From Solirubrobacteraceae bacterium (GTDB lineage Bacteria; Actinomycetota; Thermoleophilia; Solirubrobacterales; Solirubrobacteraceae): DNA of 39,385 nucleotides. The stretch covers positions 1-39,385 of the forward strand of contig JAUYGN010000079.1 of assembly GCA_030690545.1 (NCBI GenBank), in the 5' to 3' direction. Made by a program: the position numbers and the translations under genes. Positions within the stretch are counted from its first letter, which is position 1, and each line of letters begins with the position of its first letter. The notes beneath the pieces were generated by a model that ran no database searches, was not told where the DNA came from, and saw nothing but the letters and a program-made list of their open reading frames with translations. Of the stretch, positions 24,865 to 33,957 are shown piece after piece.

Positions 24865-26073
24865 ATGACACCCTGGGCGACAGCGCGCTTCACCGATCGG
24901 CTGTCCGGCTGGACGCGCTCCGCGCTGCCCGGCGTCGTGATCGACGCCCCCGACGAGCAGCGCGGACGCCGCGACCGCGTCGTCGACGCGGTGATGTACG
25001 TCGTCGCGTTCGCGGGCGGCGTCATCGCCCTCGTGGACAGCTGGGAGCTGCACCCGCCCTGGCTGCGCGTCGTGGCGATCGTCGTCGGGCTCGCGGCGCT
25101 CGTCGCGCTGCGCTGGCGGCGCAGCCATCCGGCCGCGCTCGCCATCTGCGTCGCGGCGGCCGGGATCCTGATCGTCACGTTCTCGGGCCTGATCCTCGTC
25201 GCGACCTTCAACGCGGCGATCCGGGCTCGCAGTCGTGATCTGGCCGTCGTCGCCGGCCTCGTGATCGTCTGGTGCTTCACGAGTACGCTGCTCTATTCGC
25301 CCGACGACAGCTACTGGGTCGAGGCCGGGGCCTGCCTGCTGATGGTCGGCGTCCTGATCGGCTGGGGGCTGTTCGTGCGCGCGCGGCGCGAGCTCGTGCG
25401 ATCGCTGCGCGCGCAGGCCGACCGCGCCGGTGACGAGGCGCGCGCGGCCGAGCGGCGGCGGATCGCGCGCGAGATGCACGACGTGCTCGCCCACCGTCTC
25501 TCGCTGCTGTCCGTCCATGCCGGCGCGCTCGAGTTCCACCCCGACGCACCGGCCGAGGAGATCGCCGAGGCTGCCGGCGTCATCCGCGAGAGCGCGCGAT
25601 CGGCACTCGACGAGCTGCGCGAGGTGATCGGCGTGCTGCGCGACGAGGGCGGCGACGACGACGCATTCACCCAGCCGCCCCAGCCGACGCTCGCCGATGT
25701 CGCCACTCTCGTCGAGGAGTCGCGAGCGGCCGGGATGCGGCTTGCCGCACGGATCGAGCTGGGCGGCGCGACGCCGCCCACCGCCACCGGCCGCACCGCC
25801 TACCGGATCGTTCAGGAGGGACTGACGAACGCGCGCAAGCACGCGCCCGGAGCGGCCGTGATGCTCACCGTCCATGCGTCTGGCGACAGCGCGCTGCACG
25901 TCGAGGTCCGCAGCCTCGCGCCGGTCGCCGTGGCCGGGCCGGGCGCCCCGCTGCCCGGCGCCGGCACCGGCCTGATCGGCCTCGCCGAGCGCGTGTCGCT
26001 CGCCGGCGGCGAGCTCGAGCACGGCGTCGACGCCGACGGCGCGTTCGTCCTGCGCGCCCGGCTGCCGCGATGA
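24865..26073 (+). CDS. sensor histidine kinase (HisKA_3, NarL-type partner)
   Basis: This 402-residue kinase has about five N-terminal membrane helices (residues 40-175) and almost no outer loop, so it senses within the membrane or via the transporter. The HisKA_3 dimerisation domain (AERRRIAREMHDVLAHRLSLL; His phosphorylated) and the ATPase domain (RIVQEGLTNARKHAPG N-box; GTGLIGLAERV G-box) are complete. It overlaps the regulator by four bases. A role like LiaS/BceS in sensing cell-envelope stress and driving the adjacent ABC genes is plausible. Confidence 0.93.
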   Translation: MTPWATARFTDRLSGWTRSALPGVVIDAPDEQRGRRDRVVDAVMYVVAFAGGVIALVDSWELHPPWLRVVAIVVGLAALVALRWRRSHPAALAICVAAAGILIVTFSGLILVATFNAAIRARSRDLAVVAGLVIVWCFTSTLLYSPDDSYWVEAGACLLMVGVLIGWGLFVRARRELVRSLRAQADRAGDEARAAERRRIAREMHDVLAHRLSLLSVHAGALEFHPDAPAEEIAEAAGVIRESARSALDELREVIGVLRDEGGDDDAFTQPPQPTLADVATLVEESRAAGMRLAARIELGGATPPTATGRTAYRIVQEGLTNARKHAPGAAVMLTVHASGDSALHVEVRSLAPVAVAGPGAPLPGAGTGLIGLAERVSLAGGELEHGVDADGAFVLRARLPR

Positions 26074-26723
26074 TCCGCGTCCTGCTCGTCGACGACGACG
26101 CGCTCGTACGCTCCGGCCTGCGGATGATGCTCGCCGGCGCGAGGAGCCTCGAGGTCGTCGCCGAGGCCACCGACGGCCGCGAGGTCCTCGGCGCCGTCGA
26201 CCTCCACCGTCCCGACGTCGTGCTCATGGACATCCGCATGCCCCTGCTGGACGGCATCGCCGCGACCCGCCTGCTGGCTGAGCAGCCCGACCCGCCCGCC
26301 GTTCTCGTCCTGACGACCTTCGACGCCGACGAGCTCGTCCTGCGCGCGCTGCAGGCGGGCGCGTCCGGCTTCCTGCTGAAGGACACCGCGCCGGCCGAGA
26401 TCGTTCGCGCGATCGAGCTCGTCCATGCCGGTGACGGCATGCTCTCCCCCACCGTCACGCGCCGGCTCATCGCGCTCGTCGCCGGTGATTCCGACGCCGG
26501 CGCTCGCACCGACGACGCGCGCGAGCGCATGGCGACGCTCAGCCCACGCGAGCGCGACGTCGCCCTCGCCGTGGGCCGCGGTCAGGCCAACGCAGAGATC
26601 GCCGCCGCGTTGCACCTCTCCGTGCCGACCGTCAAGGCACACGTCTCGCGCCTGCTCGACAAGCTCGGCGTCGACAACCGCGTCCAGATCGCCCTCCTCG
26701 TACAGAACGCGGGCGGGCGCTAG
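26070..26723 (+). CDS. NarL/LuxR-family response regulator
   Basis: The 217-residue regulator has a receiver domain (residues 1-120: VDDDAL acidic pocket, phospho-Asp in VVLMDIRMP, Thr/Lys switch LTTF and LLKDTAP) and a LuxR-type HTH (about residues 150-210: LSPRERDVALAVGRGQANAEIA, HLSVPTVKAHVSRLL). The start ATG sits inside the kinase stop (ATGA). It probably controls the ABC genes at 23011-24728 from the divergent gap. Confidence 0.95.
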   Translation: MIRVLLVDDDALVRSGLRMMLAGARSLEVVAEATDGREVLGAVDLHRPDVVLMDIRMPLLDGIAATRLLAEQPDPPAVLVLTTFDADELVLRALQAGASGFLLKDTAPAEIVRAIELVHAGDGMLSPTVTRRLIALVAGDSDAGARTDDARERMATLSPRERDVALAVGRGQANAEIAAALHLSVPTVKAHVSRLLDKLGVDNRVQIALLVQNAGGR

Positions 26724-26732
26724 CCACGCGCC

Positions 26733-26756
26733 GCGACGGTCACCAACCGCCGTCGT
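26733..26756. terminator. hairpin between convergent response regulator and ppdK
   Basis: CGACGG and CCGTCG are inverted around a ten-base loop at the shared 3' ends, extendable by a G-T pair. Its arms lie partly in the last codons of ppdK. Confidence 0.4.
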
Positions 26757-29340
26757 CGCCGCGGCGGATCGCCGCCTGAGCGGCGGCGACGCGCGCGACC
26801 GGCACCCGGAACGGCGAGCAGGAGACGTAGTCCAGGCCCGAGTTGTGGAAGAAGTCGATCGAGTCCGGGTCGCCGCCGTGCTCGCCGCAGATGCCGAGCT
26901 TCAGCTCGAGCTTCGCCTTGCGCCCGAGCCAGGCCCCCATCCGCACGAGCTGTCCGACGCCGGGCGCGTCGATCGTCTCGAACGGCGAGCGGTCGAAGAT
27001 CTTGCTCTCGATGTACGGCGCCATGATCCGGCCCTCGATGTCGTCACGGCTGAAGCCGAGCGCGGTCTGCGTGAGGTCGTTCGTGCCGAACGAGAAGAAG
27101 TCGGCGTGGGTCGCGATCGTGTCGGCCAAGAAGCAGGCCCGCGGCAGCTCGATCATCGTGCCGACGAGGTAGTGCTCGCGCGCGACGCCCTCCTCGCGGG
27201 CGACGCGGAAGATCAGCTCCTCGATGATCTCGAGCTCGCGCTCGTAGTCGATCAGCGGGACCATGACCTCCAGCCGCGGTGGGTGGCCGAGACGCTCCGT
27301 CACGGCGCACTGGGCGCGCATGATCGCGCGCACCTGCATCTCGTAGATCTCGGGGTGCAGGATCGCCAGCCGGCAGCCGCGCGTGCCGAGCATCGGGTTG
27401 ACCTCGCGCAGCGCGTGCGCGCGGGGGTCGTCCTCGTCGGGCGGCAGGAACTCGTGCAGCGGCGGGTCGAGCAGGCGGATCGTCACCGGCAGCCCGTCCA
27501 TCGCCTCGAGCAGCTGCTCGAAGTCCTGCTGCTGCAGCGGCAGCAGCTCGGCGAGCGCCGCGACGCGATCCGCCGTCGTGTCGGCGAGGATCATCTCGCG
27601 CATCTTCGGCTGGCGATCGGCCGCCATGAACATGTGCTCGGTGCGGCACAGCCCGATCCCCCCGGCGCCGAACGCGCGCGCCTTGCGCGCATCCTCGGGC
27701 GTGTCGGCGTTCGCGCGGATGCCGAGCGTGCGCAGCTCGTCGCACCACGCCAGGACGCGCTGGAAGTACGCCGTCATCTCGGGCTCGACGAGCGGCACGT
27801 CGTCGATCGTGACCTGCCCCGTCGTGCCCTCGATCGAGATCCGGTCGCCCTCGCGCAGCAGCGTCTCGCCGACGCGCAGCTCGTGCTTGTCGAGGTCGAT
27901 GTCGAGCGCGCTCGCGCCGGTCACCGCGGGGCGCCCCATGCCGCGCGCGACGAGCGCCGCGTGGCTGGCCTTGCCGCCCTCGGCGGTCAGGATCCCGCGC
28001 GCGGCGTAGAAGCCGGCGACGTCCTCGGCCTCGGTGAACGGGCGCACGAGGATCACGTCGCGCCCGCCGGCTGCCGCGGCGACCGCCTCGGCCGCGCTGA
28101 AGACGATCTCGCCCTTCGCGGCGCCGGGCGAGGCGGCGACGCCCTTGGCGAGCACGGCATAGTCGACGGTCGGGTCGAACGTCGGGTGCAGCAGCGCGTC
28201 GAGCTTCTCGCAGTCGATCGTCGCGATCGCCTCGGCCTTCGTCAGCAGGCCCTCGTCGACGACGTCGCAGGCGAAGCGCACGGCGGCCTGGGCGGGCCGC
28301 TTGGCGTTGCGCGTCTGCAGCATGTACAGGCGCCCCTCCTCGATCGTGAACTCCGTGTCCTGCATGTCCTTGTAGTGCGCCTCGAGCGTGCGCAGGATCT
28401 CCATCAGCGTCGCGTGCGCGTCGGGCATGACGTCGCGCAGGTCGGCGATGTCCTGCGTGTTGCGCACGCCCGAGACGACGTCCTCGCCCTGTGCGTTGAC
28501 GAGGAAGTCGCCGGACGGCTCGGGTGAGCCGTCGACCTCGTCGCGGCTGAAGGCGACGCCCGAGCCCGACGTGGCGCCCTTGTTGCCGAAGACCATCTGC
28601 TGGACGTTGACGGCGGTGCCCCAGTCGTCGGGGATGCGGTTGATGCGCCGGTAGGCGATCGCGCGATCGCCGCTCCAGGAGTCGAAGACCGCGCGGATCG
28701 CCTGCTCGAGCTGGTCGCGCGGCTCCTGGGGGAACTCCTCGCCGGTCTCGGTCTCGAAGATGTCGCGGAAGTCCGCCGTCAGCTCCGTCAGCGCTGCGAT
28801 GTCGAGATCGGTGTCGAGCGTCGCGCCGTGGCGCTCCTTGGCGACCTGGATCCGCTGCTCGAAGCGCTCGCCGGCGATGTTGCGCACGACGTTGCCGAAC
28901 ATCTGCACGAAGCGCCGGTAGGAGTCCCAGGCGAACCGCTCGTTGCCCGTCCGCTCGGCAAGCCCGTCGACCGAGTCGTCGTTGAGGCCGAGGTTGAGCA
29001 CCGTGTCGAGCATGCCGGGCATCGACTCGCGCGCGCCCGAGCGCACGGACACGAGCAGCGGATCGTCGGGGTCGCCGAGCGTCTTGCCGGTCGCGGCCTC
29101 CAGGCGGGCGAGCGCCGCATCGACCTCGTCGTCCATCCCCTCGGGCACGGACTGGCCGCCCTCGATGTAGGCGACGCATGCCTCCGTCGTGATCGTGAAG
29201 CCCGCCGGGACGCGGTCCGCGCCGAGGATGCGCGTCATCTCGGCGACGTTCGCGCCCTTGCCGCCGAGCAGGTCGCGCATCTCCTTGGAGCCGTCGGCGA
29301 AGTCGTACACCCAGGCGCGACCGACTCGAGTGATGCCCAT
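26740..29340 (-). CDS. ppdK: pyruvate, phosphate dikinase
   Basis: This 866-residue enzyme interconverts pyruvate + ATP + phosphate with phosphoenolpyruvate. Domains in order: ATP-grasp N-terminus (GGKGANVAEM, PAGFTITTEAC), the central swivelling phosphohistidine domain (GGKASHAALVARGMG), and the C-terminal PEP/pyruvate TIM barrel (NPMLGTRGCR, GTNDLTQTALGFSRDD and the catalytic Cys in GICGEHGGDP). Length matches the long PPDK form. In most long-form enzymes the active-site His is preceded by Thr-Ser; here it is Ala-Ser, so the regulatory Thr is absent. Leaderless start: TAGCAT box eight bases before ATG 29340. It can work in gluconeogenesis or glycolysis. Confidence 0.96.
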   Translation of the reverse strand: MGITRVGRAWVYDFADGSKEMRDLLGGKGANVAEMTRILGADRVPAGFTITTEACVAYIEGGQSVPEGMDDEVDAALARLEAATGKTLGDPDDPLLVSVRSGARESMPGMLDTVLNLGLNDDSVDGLAERTGNERFAWDSYRRFVQMFGNVVRNIAGERFEQRIQVAKERHGATLDTDLDIAALTELTADFRDIFETETGEEFPQEPRDQLEQAIRAVFDSWSGDRAIAYRRINRIPDDWGTAVNVQQMVFGNKGATSGSGVAFSRDEVDGSPEPSGDFLVNAQGEDVVSGVRNTQDIADLRDVMPDAHATLMEILRTLEAHYKDMQDTEFTIEEGRLYMLQTRNAKRPAQAAVRFACDVVDEGLLTKAEAIATIDCEKLDALLHPTFDPTVDYAVLAKGVAASPGAAKGEIVFSAAEAVAAAAGGRDVILVRPFTEAEDVAGFYAARGILTAEGGKASHAALVARGMGRPAVTGASALDIDLDKHELRVGETLLREGDRISIEGTTGQVTIDDVPLVEPEMTAYFQRVLAWCDELRTLGIRANADTPEDARKARAFGAGGIGLCRTEHMFMAADRQPKMREMILADTTADRVAALAELLPLQQQDFEQLLEAMDGLPVTIRLLDPPLHEFLPPDEDDPRAHALREVNPMLGTRGCRLAILHPEIYEMQVRAIMRAQCAVTERLGHPPRLEVMVPLIDYERELEIIEELIFRVAREEGVAREHYLVGTMIELPRACFLADTIATHADFFSFGTNDLTQTALGFSRDDIEGRIMAPYIESKIFDRSPFETIDAPGVGQLVRMGAWLGRKAKLELKLGICGEHGGDPDSIDFFHNSGLDYVSCSPFRVPVARVAAAQAAIRRGDDGGW

Positions 29341-29348
29341 GCCGCGCG

Positions 29349-29354
29349 ATGCTA
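29349..29354 (-). promoter_or_regulatory. -10 box (TAGCAT) of ppdK
   Basis: Minus-strand TAGCAT, eight bases, then ATG 29340. It sits in the last bases of recO, so ppdK can be transcribed by itself as well as from recO. Confidence 0.5.
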
Positions 29355-30086
29355 CCTCGCGGACGCCGCCCGCAGGCGAATATGGCCATGGTGCTCGACC
29401 GTCTCGGAGATCGCGCGCTCGGCCTGGCGCAGGGCGAGCTCGTCGGCCTCCGGGACGTCGGCCAGCGCGCGGCCCAGCGCCCCCGTCATGAACGCGTGCG
29501 CCGCCTCGCCGAGCGCGAAGCCGCCGGCTTCGCAGGCGCTGCAGACGACGCCCCCGGCGGCCCCGGAGAACGCGACGAGATGGTCGGCCTCGCCGCACGA
29601 CGCGCAGCCGGCGAGCTGCGGCGCGAGGCCGGCGGCGAGCAGCAGCTTCAGACGGAAGGCGAGCTGGTTGGCATGCGTGGCGTGCGTCCGCGGCCCGCCC
29701 GCGCCGGCGTCGAGCAGCGCCAGCTCGTTGCACAGCAGCGCGAACACGCCAGGATGCGGGTCGGCCGTCTCGAACATGCGCGCGACCGCGTCGCAGGCCC
29801 GCGCCGCGCTGTCGATCGCGGCACCGTCCTCGCGCAGGCGCGGGTAGCCGGTGATCGTGTCGGCGCTCGTCACCGTCAGCAGCTCGCTGCGTCCTTGGTA
29901 GAGCACCATGTGCAGGCGGAAGTAGGGCTCCAGGCGCCCGCCGAAGCGGCTCTTGGAGCGCCGCACGCCCTTCGCGATCGCGGCGATCCGGCCGCGGTGG
30001 GGCGTGTAGAGATGCAGGATCCGGTCGGCCTCTCCGTAGCGCAGCGAGCGGATCACGACGGCCTCGGTCTTCAGGGCGCCGGTCAT
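29352..30086 (-). CDS. recO: DNA repair protein RecO
   Basis: The 244-residue RecO helps RecF/RecR load RecA at gaps. It has the OB-fold N-terminus (TEAVVIRSLRYGEADRILHLY, then RGRIAAIAKGVRRSKSRFGGRLEP) and a helical C-terminal half with a four-Cys zinc site (CASC and CSAC) as in actinobacterial RecO. Length is typical. The start at ATG 30086 is divergent from the first glutaredoxin; the two promoters overlap in 26 bases. Confidence 0.93.
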   Translation of the reverse strand: MTGALKTEAVVIRSLRYGEADRILHLYTPHRGRIAAIAKGVRRSKSRFGGRLEPYFRLHMVLYQGRSELLTVTSADTITGYPRLREDGAAIDSAARACDAVARMFETADPHPGVFALLCNELALLDAGAGGPRTHATHANQLAFRLKLLLAAGLAPQLAGCASCGEADHLVAFSGAAGGVVCSACEAGGFALGEAAHAFMTGALGRALADVPEADELALRQAERAISETVEHHGHIRLRAASAR

Positions 30087-30097
30087 CGGTGGGTCAC

Positions 30098-30103
30098 TAG
30101 ACT
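30098..30103 (+). promoter_or_regulatory. -10 box (TAGACT) of the first glutaredoxin gene
   Basis: TAGACT, nine bases, ATG at 30113. The box lies inside the 26-base gap shared with divergent recO, so the two promoters must compete. Confidence 0.5.
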
Positions 30104-30112
30104 TTCCTGGTC

Positions 30113-30367
30113 ATGAGAACCATGCAGATCTACACGAAAGAGGGCTGCGGGTTCAGCGCCTCGCTGAAGGAGCTCCTCGAGGAGCGCGAGATCCCGTACG
30201 AGGAGACGCTGATCAAGCTCGACTCGCCCGAACACCACGAGCTCGGCACGCGTGCCGGCTCGATGAAGCTGCCGCAGGCGTTCATCGGCGTGATCCCGCT
30301 CGGGAGCGCGCAGGAGGTCCAGGCGGCCGCGGTCAACGGCATGCTCGACGACCTGCTGGTCGACTGA
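30113..30367 (+). CDS. glutaredoxin-like protein, CGFS motif
   Basis: 84 residues of thioredoxin fold with active site EGCGFSASLKELLEE: a CGFS (single-Cys) site. The substrate loop has KLPQAFIG (cis-Pro), but the next Gly-Gly is GSAQE, so the usual glutathione-binding Gly pair is altered. Monothiol CGFS glutaredoxins carry iron-sulfur clusters; whether this short form does is unknown. It is the first of three tandem 84-residue paralogues; the second follows after two bases. Confidence 0.85.
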   Translation: MRTMQIYTKEGCGFSASLKELLEEREIPYEETLIKLDSPEHHELGTRAGSMKLPQAFIGVIPLGSAQEVQAAAVNGMLDDLLVD

Positions 30368-30369
30368 CG

Positions 30370-30624
30370 ATGCGCCCGGTCACGGTGTACAGCGACGAGA
30401 TCTGCACGCTGTGCCACTCGGTCGAGAACCTGCTCAACGTGCGCGAGATCCCATACGAGAAGGTCATGGTGGAGGAAGGCACGGACGCCTACGATCAGCT
30501 CGTGCGGCGCACCGGCGTGAAGTCGCTGCCCCAGGTCTTCGTCGGCAGCCTGCTGCTCGGCGGCTATCAGGAGACGCTCGCCGCCGATCAGGCCGGCATG
30601 CTCGCCGACCTGCTCGTCGACTGA
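30370..30624 (+). CDS. glutaredoxin-like protein, CTLC motif
   Basis: This 84-residue protein has an active site DEICTLCHSVENLLN: a dithiol C-x2-C with Thr-Leu between the Cys, unusual against the CPYC or CGFC of glutaredoxins. The SLPQVFVG cis-Pro segment and GGYQE follow, which are intact. It starts two bases after the first gene's stop, so it is certainly co-transcribed. Confidence 0.85.
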   Translation: MRPVTVYSDEICTLCHSVENLLNVREIPYEKVMVEEGTDAYDQLVRRTGVKSLPQVFVGSLLLGGYQETLAADQAGMLADLLVD

Positions 30625-30653
30625 GGCCTCTCGGCGGCCCCCGCGCAAGGCAC

Positions 30654-30659
30654 TATACT
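30654..30659 (+). promoter_or_regulatory. -10 box (TATACT) of the third glutaredoxin
   Basis: TATACT, the nearest to consensus in the window, then ten bases, then ATG at 30670. The third gene therefore appears to have its own promoter. Confidence 0.55.
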
Positions 30660-30669
30660 TTCTGAAGTC

Positions 30670-30924
30670 ATGCGCGAGGTCATCGTCTACACGACCGAAC
30701 CCTGCGGCTTCTGCACGCGGGTCAAGATGCTGCTCAAGGCGCGTGAGATCGCGTTCCGCGAGGTCAGCCTCGCCGGCGACCCCGAGGGCGTCGTCGCGCT
30801 CGCGGAGAAGACCGGCATGACGACGTTGCCGCAGGTCACGGTCGGCGGCATCCTCGTCGGCGGCTACGACGATACGGCCGCCGCCGACGCGTCGGGCATG
30901 CTCGCCGATCTCGTCGCTGACTGA
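30670..30924 (+). CDS. glutaredoxin-like protein, CGFC motif
   Basis: This 84-residue protein has the active site TEPCGFCTRVKMLLKA (dithiol), TLPQVTVGG (cis-Pro) and GGYDD (glutathione-type Gly pair). It looks like the most regular member of the trio, similar to NrdH/Grx-type reductases of actinobacteria. It is followed by a hairpin at 30926-30951 and convergent mutM. Confidence 0.88.
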   Translation: MREVIVYTTEPCGFCTRVKMLLKAREIAFREVSLAGDPEGVVALAEKTGMTTLPQVTVGGILVGGYDDTAAADASGMLADLVAD

Positions 30925-30925
30925 G

Positions 30926-30951
30926 CGCCGTTCGCCGCTTCAGCGACGGCG
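30926..30951. terminator. hairpin between glutaredoxin array and mutM
   Basis: CGCCGTTCGC and GCGACGGCG pair with one bulged T around a seven-base loop that holds the mutM stop. Suitable as a bidirectional terminator. Confidence 0.5.
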
Positions 30952-31782
30952 TCGGACCCGCGGCCGCGTCTGGCACGACTCGCAGGCGTAGGTCCCCCGC
31001 CCCGCGGCGACGAACTTGCGCACCGGGGTGCCGCAGACCGAGCACGGCTCGCCCTCGCGGGCGTGGACGAGAAACTCGTCCTGAAAGGCGCCCTTGACGC
31101 CGTCGGGGTGGCGGAAGTCGTCGATCGACGCGCCGCCGGCGCCGAGGCCGGCCTGCAGCGAGGCGACGACCGCGTCGCGCAGCGCGGCGACCTGGCCGCG
31201 CTTGAGCGCGCCGGCGCTGCGCAGCGGATGGATGCGAGCCCGGAAGAGCGCCTCGTTGGCGTAGATGTTGCCGACCCCGGCGACGCGCCGCTGGTCGAGC
31301 AGCAGCGCCTTGATCGGCGTGCGGCGCTTGCGCGTCTGCAGGTACAGGTGCTCGGTCGTGAAGTCCGGCCCGAGCGGCTCGACGCCGAGGCGCGCGTCGA
31401 GGAACGCCTCCAGCGCCGGCTCGCCGAGCGCGAGCTCGCCGGTGCCGAAGCGGCGCGGATCGCAGAAGCTCAGCACGTGGCCGTCGTCGAGCGCCAGCCG
31501 CACGCGCACGTACCGCGTGTCCGGCGCGGCGTCGTAGAGGACCGTGCCGGTCATGCGCAGGTGCATCAGCAGGTAGACCTCGTCGTGCGCCTCCCAGATG
31601 AGGTACTTGCCACGCCGCTCGAGGCGCTCGACGACGCGGCCCTGCAGCGCGGCAGCGAGCTCGTCGGGATGCAGCGGCTGGCACCATTTCGCGTCGAGCA
31701 CCTCGAGCGTGCGCAGCCTGCGTCCCGCGACGAGCGGCGCGAGGCGGCGGCGGATCGTCTCGACCTCGGGCAGCTCGGGCAT
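30940..31782 (-). CDS. mutM: formamidopyrimidine-DNA glycosylase
   Basis: The 280-residue glycosylase/AP-lyase removes 8-oxoguanine and Fapy lesions. Catalytic Pro2-Glu3 are at the N-terminus ([10 protein letters not shown]), Lys in RRGKYLI, the H2TH motif [20 protein letters not shown] and the C-terminal zinc finger with CSVC and CESC. It follows the lipoprotein gene by 20 bases, in the tail of the large minus-strand operon. Confidence 0.96.
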   Translation of the reverse strand: MPELPEVETIRRRLAPLVAGRRLRTLEVLDAKWCQPLHPDELAAALQGRVVERLERRGKYLIWEAHDEVYLLMHLRMTGTVLYDAAPDTRYVRVRLALDDGHVLSFCDPRRFGTGELALGEPALEAFLDARLGVEPLGPDFTTEHLYLQTRKRRTPIKALLLDQRRVAGVGNIYANEALFRARIHPLRSAGALKRGQVAALRDAVVASLQAGLGAGGASIDDFRHPDGVKGAFQDEFLVHAREGEPCSVCGTPVRKFVAAGRGTYACESCQTRPRVRRRR

Positions 31783-31802
31783 GGCGGGGAGCCCTCGCTC
31801 GC

Positions 31803-32381
31803 TCAGCGCCCGGACGGCGCGCGCAGCTGCAGCGAACGCGCCATCGGCGCGAAGCTCTGCTCGTCGACGCGCGCGAAGTCCCGCGGCGGAGCGAACGCGT
31901 CCATCACGACCTCGGCGCCATGCCCGTAGGCGTGCAGCGAGCGCATCTCGCGCTGGACGGACGCGTTCGTCAGGTTCGTGCCGGTCCCGACGACCTCGAC
32001 CGCGCGCAGCCCCGGCTTGATCACCAGCCGCGTCGACGTGAGCTTGAACGTCGGGTCGCGGCTCTCGATCTGGGCGACGAGCGCCTGGCGCGCGGCGTCG
32101 AGCTGCGAACGCGTCTCGGGCAGCGGCTCGCTGCGCGGATAGCGCCAGATGCCGACCTGGGCGTTGCCGATCGCGACGGTCGCCACCTGCGGTGCCTGGC
32201 CGGGGATGATGCGCCAGTTCGTCGGCGCGCGGAAGCGGATGCCCTCGTCGGCGAAGATCGCGTCGCGGAAGGCCTTCGGCGCGGGGATCACGCCGAGGTT
32301 CGTCACCGGGGTGCGGTCGTTGCCGCAGCCGGCCAGCAGCACGACGAGCACGACGACGAGTGGGAGCGGGGCGCGTCGCAC
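31803..32381 (-). CDS. secreted lipoprotein, function unknown
   Basis: This 192-residue protein has a lipoprotein signal ([15 protein letters not shown]; Cys lipidated) followed by a beta-rich fold without recognisable motifs ([34 protein letters not shown]). It has a GTG start with GAGAGG upstream and lies 12 bases from xerD and 20 from mutM. The fold resembles the PsbP-like lipoproteins of actinobacteria, but this is only an impression. Confidence 0.7.
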   Translation of the reverse strand: MRRAPLPLVVVLVVLLAGCGNDRTPVTNLGVIPAPKAFRDAIFADEGIRFRAPTNWRIIPGQAPQVATVAIGNAQVGIWRYPRSEPLPETRSQLDAARQALVAQIESRDPTFKLTSTRLVIKPGLRAVEVVGTGTNLTNASVQREMRSLHAYGHGAEVVMDAFAPPRDFARVDEQSFAPMARSLQLRAPSGR

Positions 32382-32393
32382 CCCGTCATCCTC

Positions 32394-33356
32394 TCAAGCG
32401 CGCGCGTCCGCCGAGCCCAGGCCGGCGCGCGGGTGCGCCCGGAAGTAGACGTCCTTGAGCCGATCGGCGGAGAGGTGCGTGTAGATCTGGGTCGTCGCGA
32501 CGTCGGCGTGGCCGAGCATCTCCTGCAGCGAGCGCAGGTCGCAGCCGCCGGCGAGCAGGTGCGTGGCGAACGTGTGGCGCAGCGTGTGCGGGCTCATGCG
32601 CCCGGCGAGGCCGGCACTGGCGGCATGGCGCTGGACGATCTTGTAGAGGCCCTGGCGCGTCAGGCCGGTGCCGCGATGGTTGACGAACAGGTGGCGCTCG
32701 TCGCGTAGGCCGACGAGCTTCGGCCGGCCGTGCTCGAGGTAGGCGCGGGCGGCGATCACCGCCTGGCGGCCGACCGGGATCAGGCGCTCCTTGGATCCCT
32801 TGCCGTGCGCGCGGACGACGCCGGCGCGCAGGTCGACGCTGCCGACCGTCAGGTCGACGGCTTCGCTGGCACGCAGGCCGCAGGCGTACATCAGCTCGAG
32901 CATCGCGCGGTCGCGCAGCGCGGCGGGCGCATCGCCGTGCGGTGCCGTCAGCAGCTTGGCGACCTCGTCGCGGCTGAGCACCTGCGGCAGCTTCTGGCTC
33001 TTGCGCGGCGAGCGCAGCTCGGCCGTCGGGTCGTGGTCGATGACCTCCTCACGGCGCAGATGACGGTAGAACGAACGCAGACATGCGGTCTTGCGCTGGA
33101 TCGTCGCCGGCGCGACCGGCGGGCGCTGCGGGCCGCCCGTGCTCAGCTCGGACAGAAACCTCGCGAGCTCGGCGTGGCCGACGCTTGTCGCATCGAGCTC
33201 CTCGCGCACGAGGAAGTGCCCGAACTGCAGCAGATCGGAGCGGTAGGCCTCGAGCGTGTTGCGCGACAGGCCGCGCTCGAACTCGAGGTAGGCGAGGAAG
33301 TCGAGCACGTGATGCTCGAACGGGCGGGTTTCCGGAACGCTCCGAGCGACGGCCAT
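32394..33356 (-). CDS. xerD: tyrosine recombinase XerD
   Basis: The 320-residue recombinase resolves chromosome dimers at dif. It has a SAM-like N-terminal core-binding domain (about residues 15-100: [19 protein letters not shown]) and the catalytic domain with all residues: Arg in CGLRASEAV, Lys in GKGSKER, His-x2-Arg in [13 protein letters not shown], His in LGHADV and Tyr in TQIYTH. Length fits Xer. No dif site was recognised in the window. Start ATG 33356, about 70 bases after the Nudix stop. Confidence 0.94.
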   Translation of the reverse strand: MAVARSVPETRPFEHHVLDFLAYLEFERGLSRNTLEAYRSDLLQFGHFLVREELDATSVGHAELARFLSELSTGGPQRPPVAPATIQRKTACLRSFYRHLRREEVIDHDPTAELRSPRKSQKLPQVLSRDEVAKLLTAPHGDAPAALRDRAMLELMYACGLRASEAVDLTVGSVDLRAGVVRAHGKGSKERLIPVGRQAVIAARAYLEHGRPKLVGLRDERHLFVNHRGTGLTRQGLYKIVQRHAASAGLAGRMSPHTLRHTFATHLLAGGCDLRSLQEMLGHADVATTQIYTHLSADRLKDVYFRAHPRAGLGSADARA

Positions 33357-33426
33357 GAAGACGAGATTCGCCGCCTCGCACGCCGTCCATTCCGCTGCAA
33401 CGCGGCGTGCGGCGACGACCGCGCCG

Positions 33427-33957
33427 TCAGCCGATCGTGGCGCGCAGCCACTGCAGCCCGATGACGGTCTTCGCGTCGCTCGTCGCCGCCAGCGCGGCGT
33501 CGAGGTCGGCGAGCGGCCAGCGGACGACCTCGATCCGCTCGCCCGGGTCGGGCTCGGTGTCGCTGCGACGCAGACCGGTCGCGGCGAAGACATGGACGAC
33601 CTCGTCGCTGTAGCCGCTCGAGGCCTCGAAGGAGCGCACGAGCTGCCAGTGCTCGGCCTCGCGACCGATCTCCTCGGCGAGCTCGCGCCGGGCGGACTGC
33701 AACGGCGACTCGCCCGCGTCGATCTTGCCGGCCGGGATCTCGAGCGTGTAGCGAAGCAAGGCCTCGCGCGGCTGGCGCACGAGCCACAGGTGCGTCTCGT
33801 CGTAGGCGACGATCGCGGAGGCATCGACGCGTCGCACGACCTCGCGCTGCACCTCCTCCCCGTCATGATGGCGCAGGCGCTCGACGCGCACGCTGAACTG
33901 GCTGCCCGCGAAGACGGTGTCTGCGCCCAGTGGCTCGATCGGCTTGTCCTGGCTCAT
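33427..33957 (-). CDS. Nudix hydrolase, ADP-ribose pyrophosphatase-like
   Basis: The 176-residue protein has a perfect Nudix box (G-x5-E-x7-REL-x2-EE-x-G in GKIDAGESPLQSARRELAEEIG), preceded by LEIPAG and an N-terminal beta domain. It cleaves ADP-ribose or a related compound. It starts inside the DUF3866 stop by four bases. Confidence 0.92.
   Translation of the reverse strand: MSQDKPIEPLGADTVFAGSQFSVRVERLRHHDGEEVQREVVRRVDASAIVAYDETHLWLVRQPREALLRYTLEIPAGKIDAGESPLQSARRELAEEIGREAEHWQLVRSFEASSGYSDEVVHVFAATGLRRSDTEPDPGERIEVVRWPLADLDAALAATSDAKTVIGLQWLRATIG

Noticed and set aside
26425-28527. A 700-codon plus-strand frame opposite ppdK
   Set aside because: Antisense shadow of a high-GC gene; the minus strand encodes full PPDK with all motifs.
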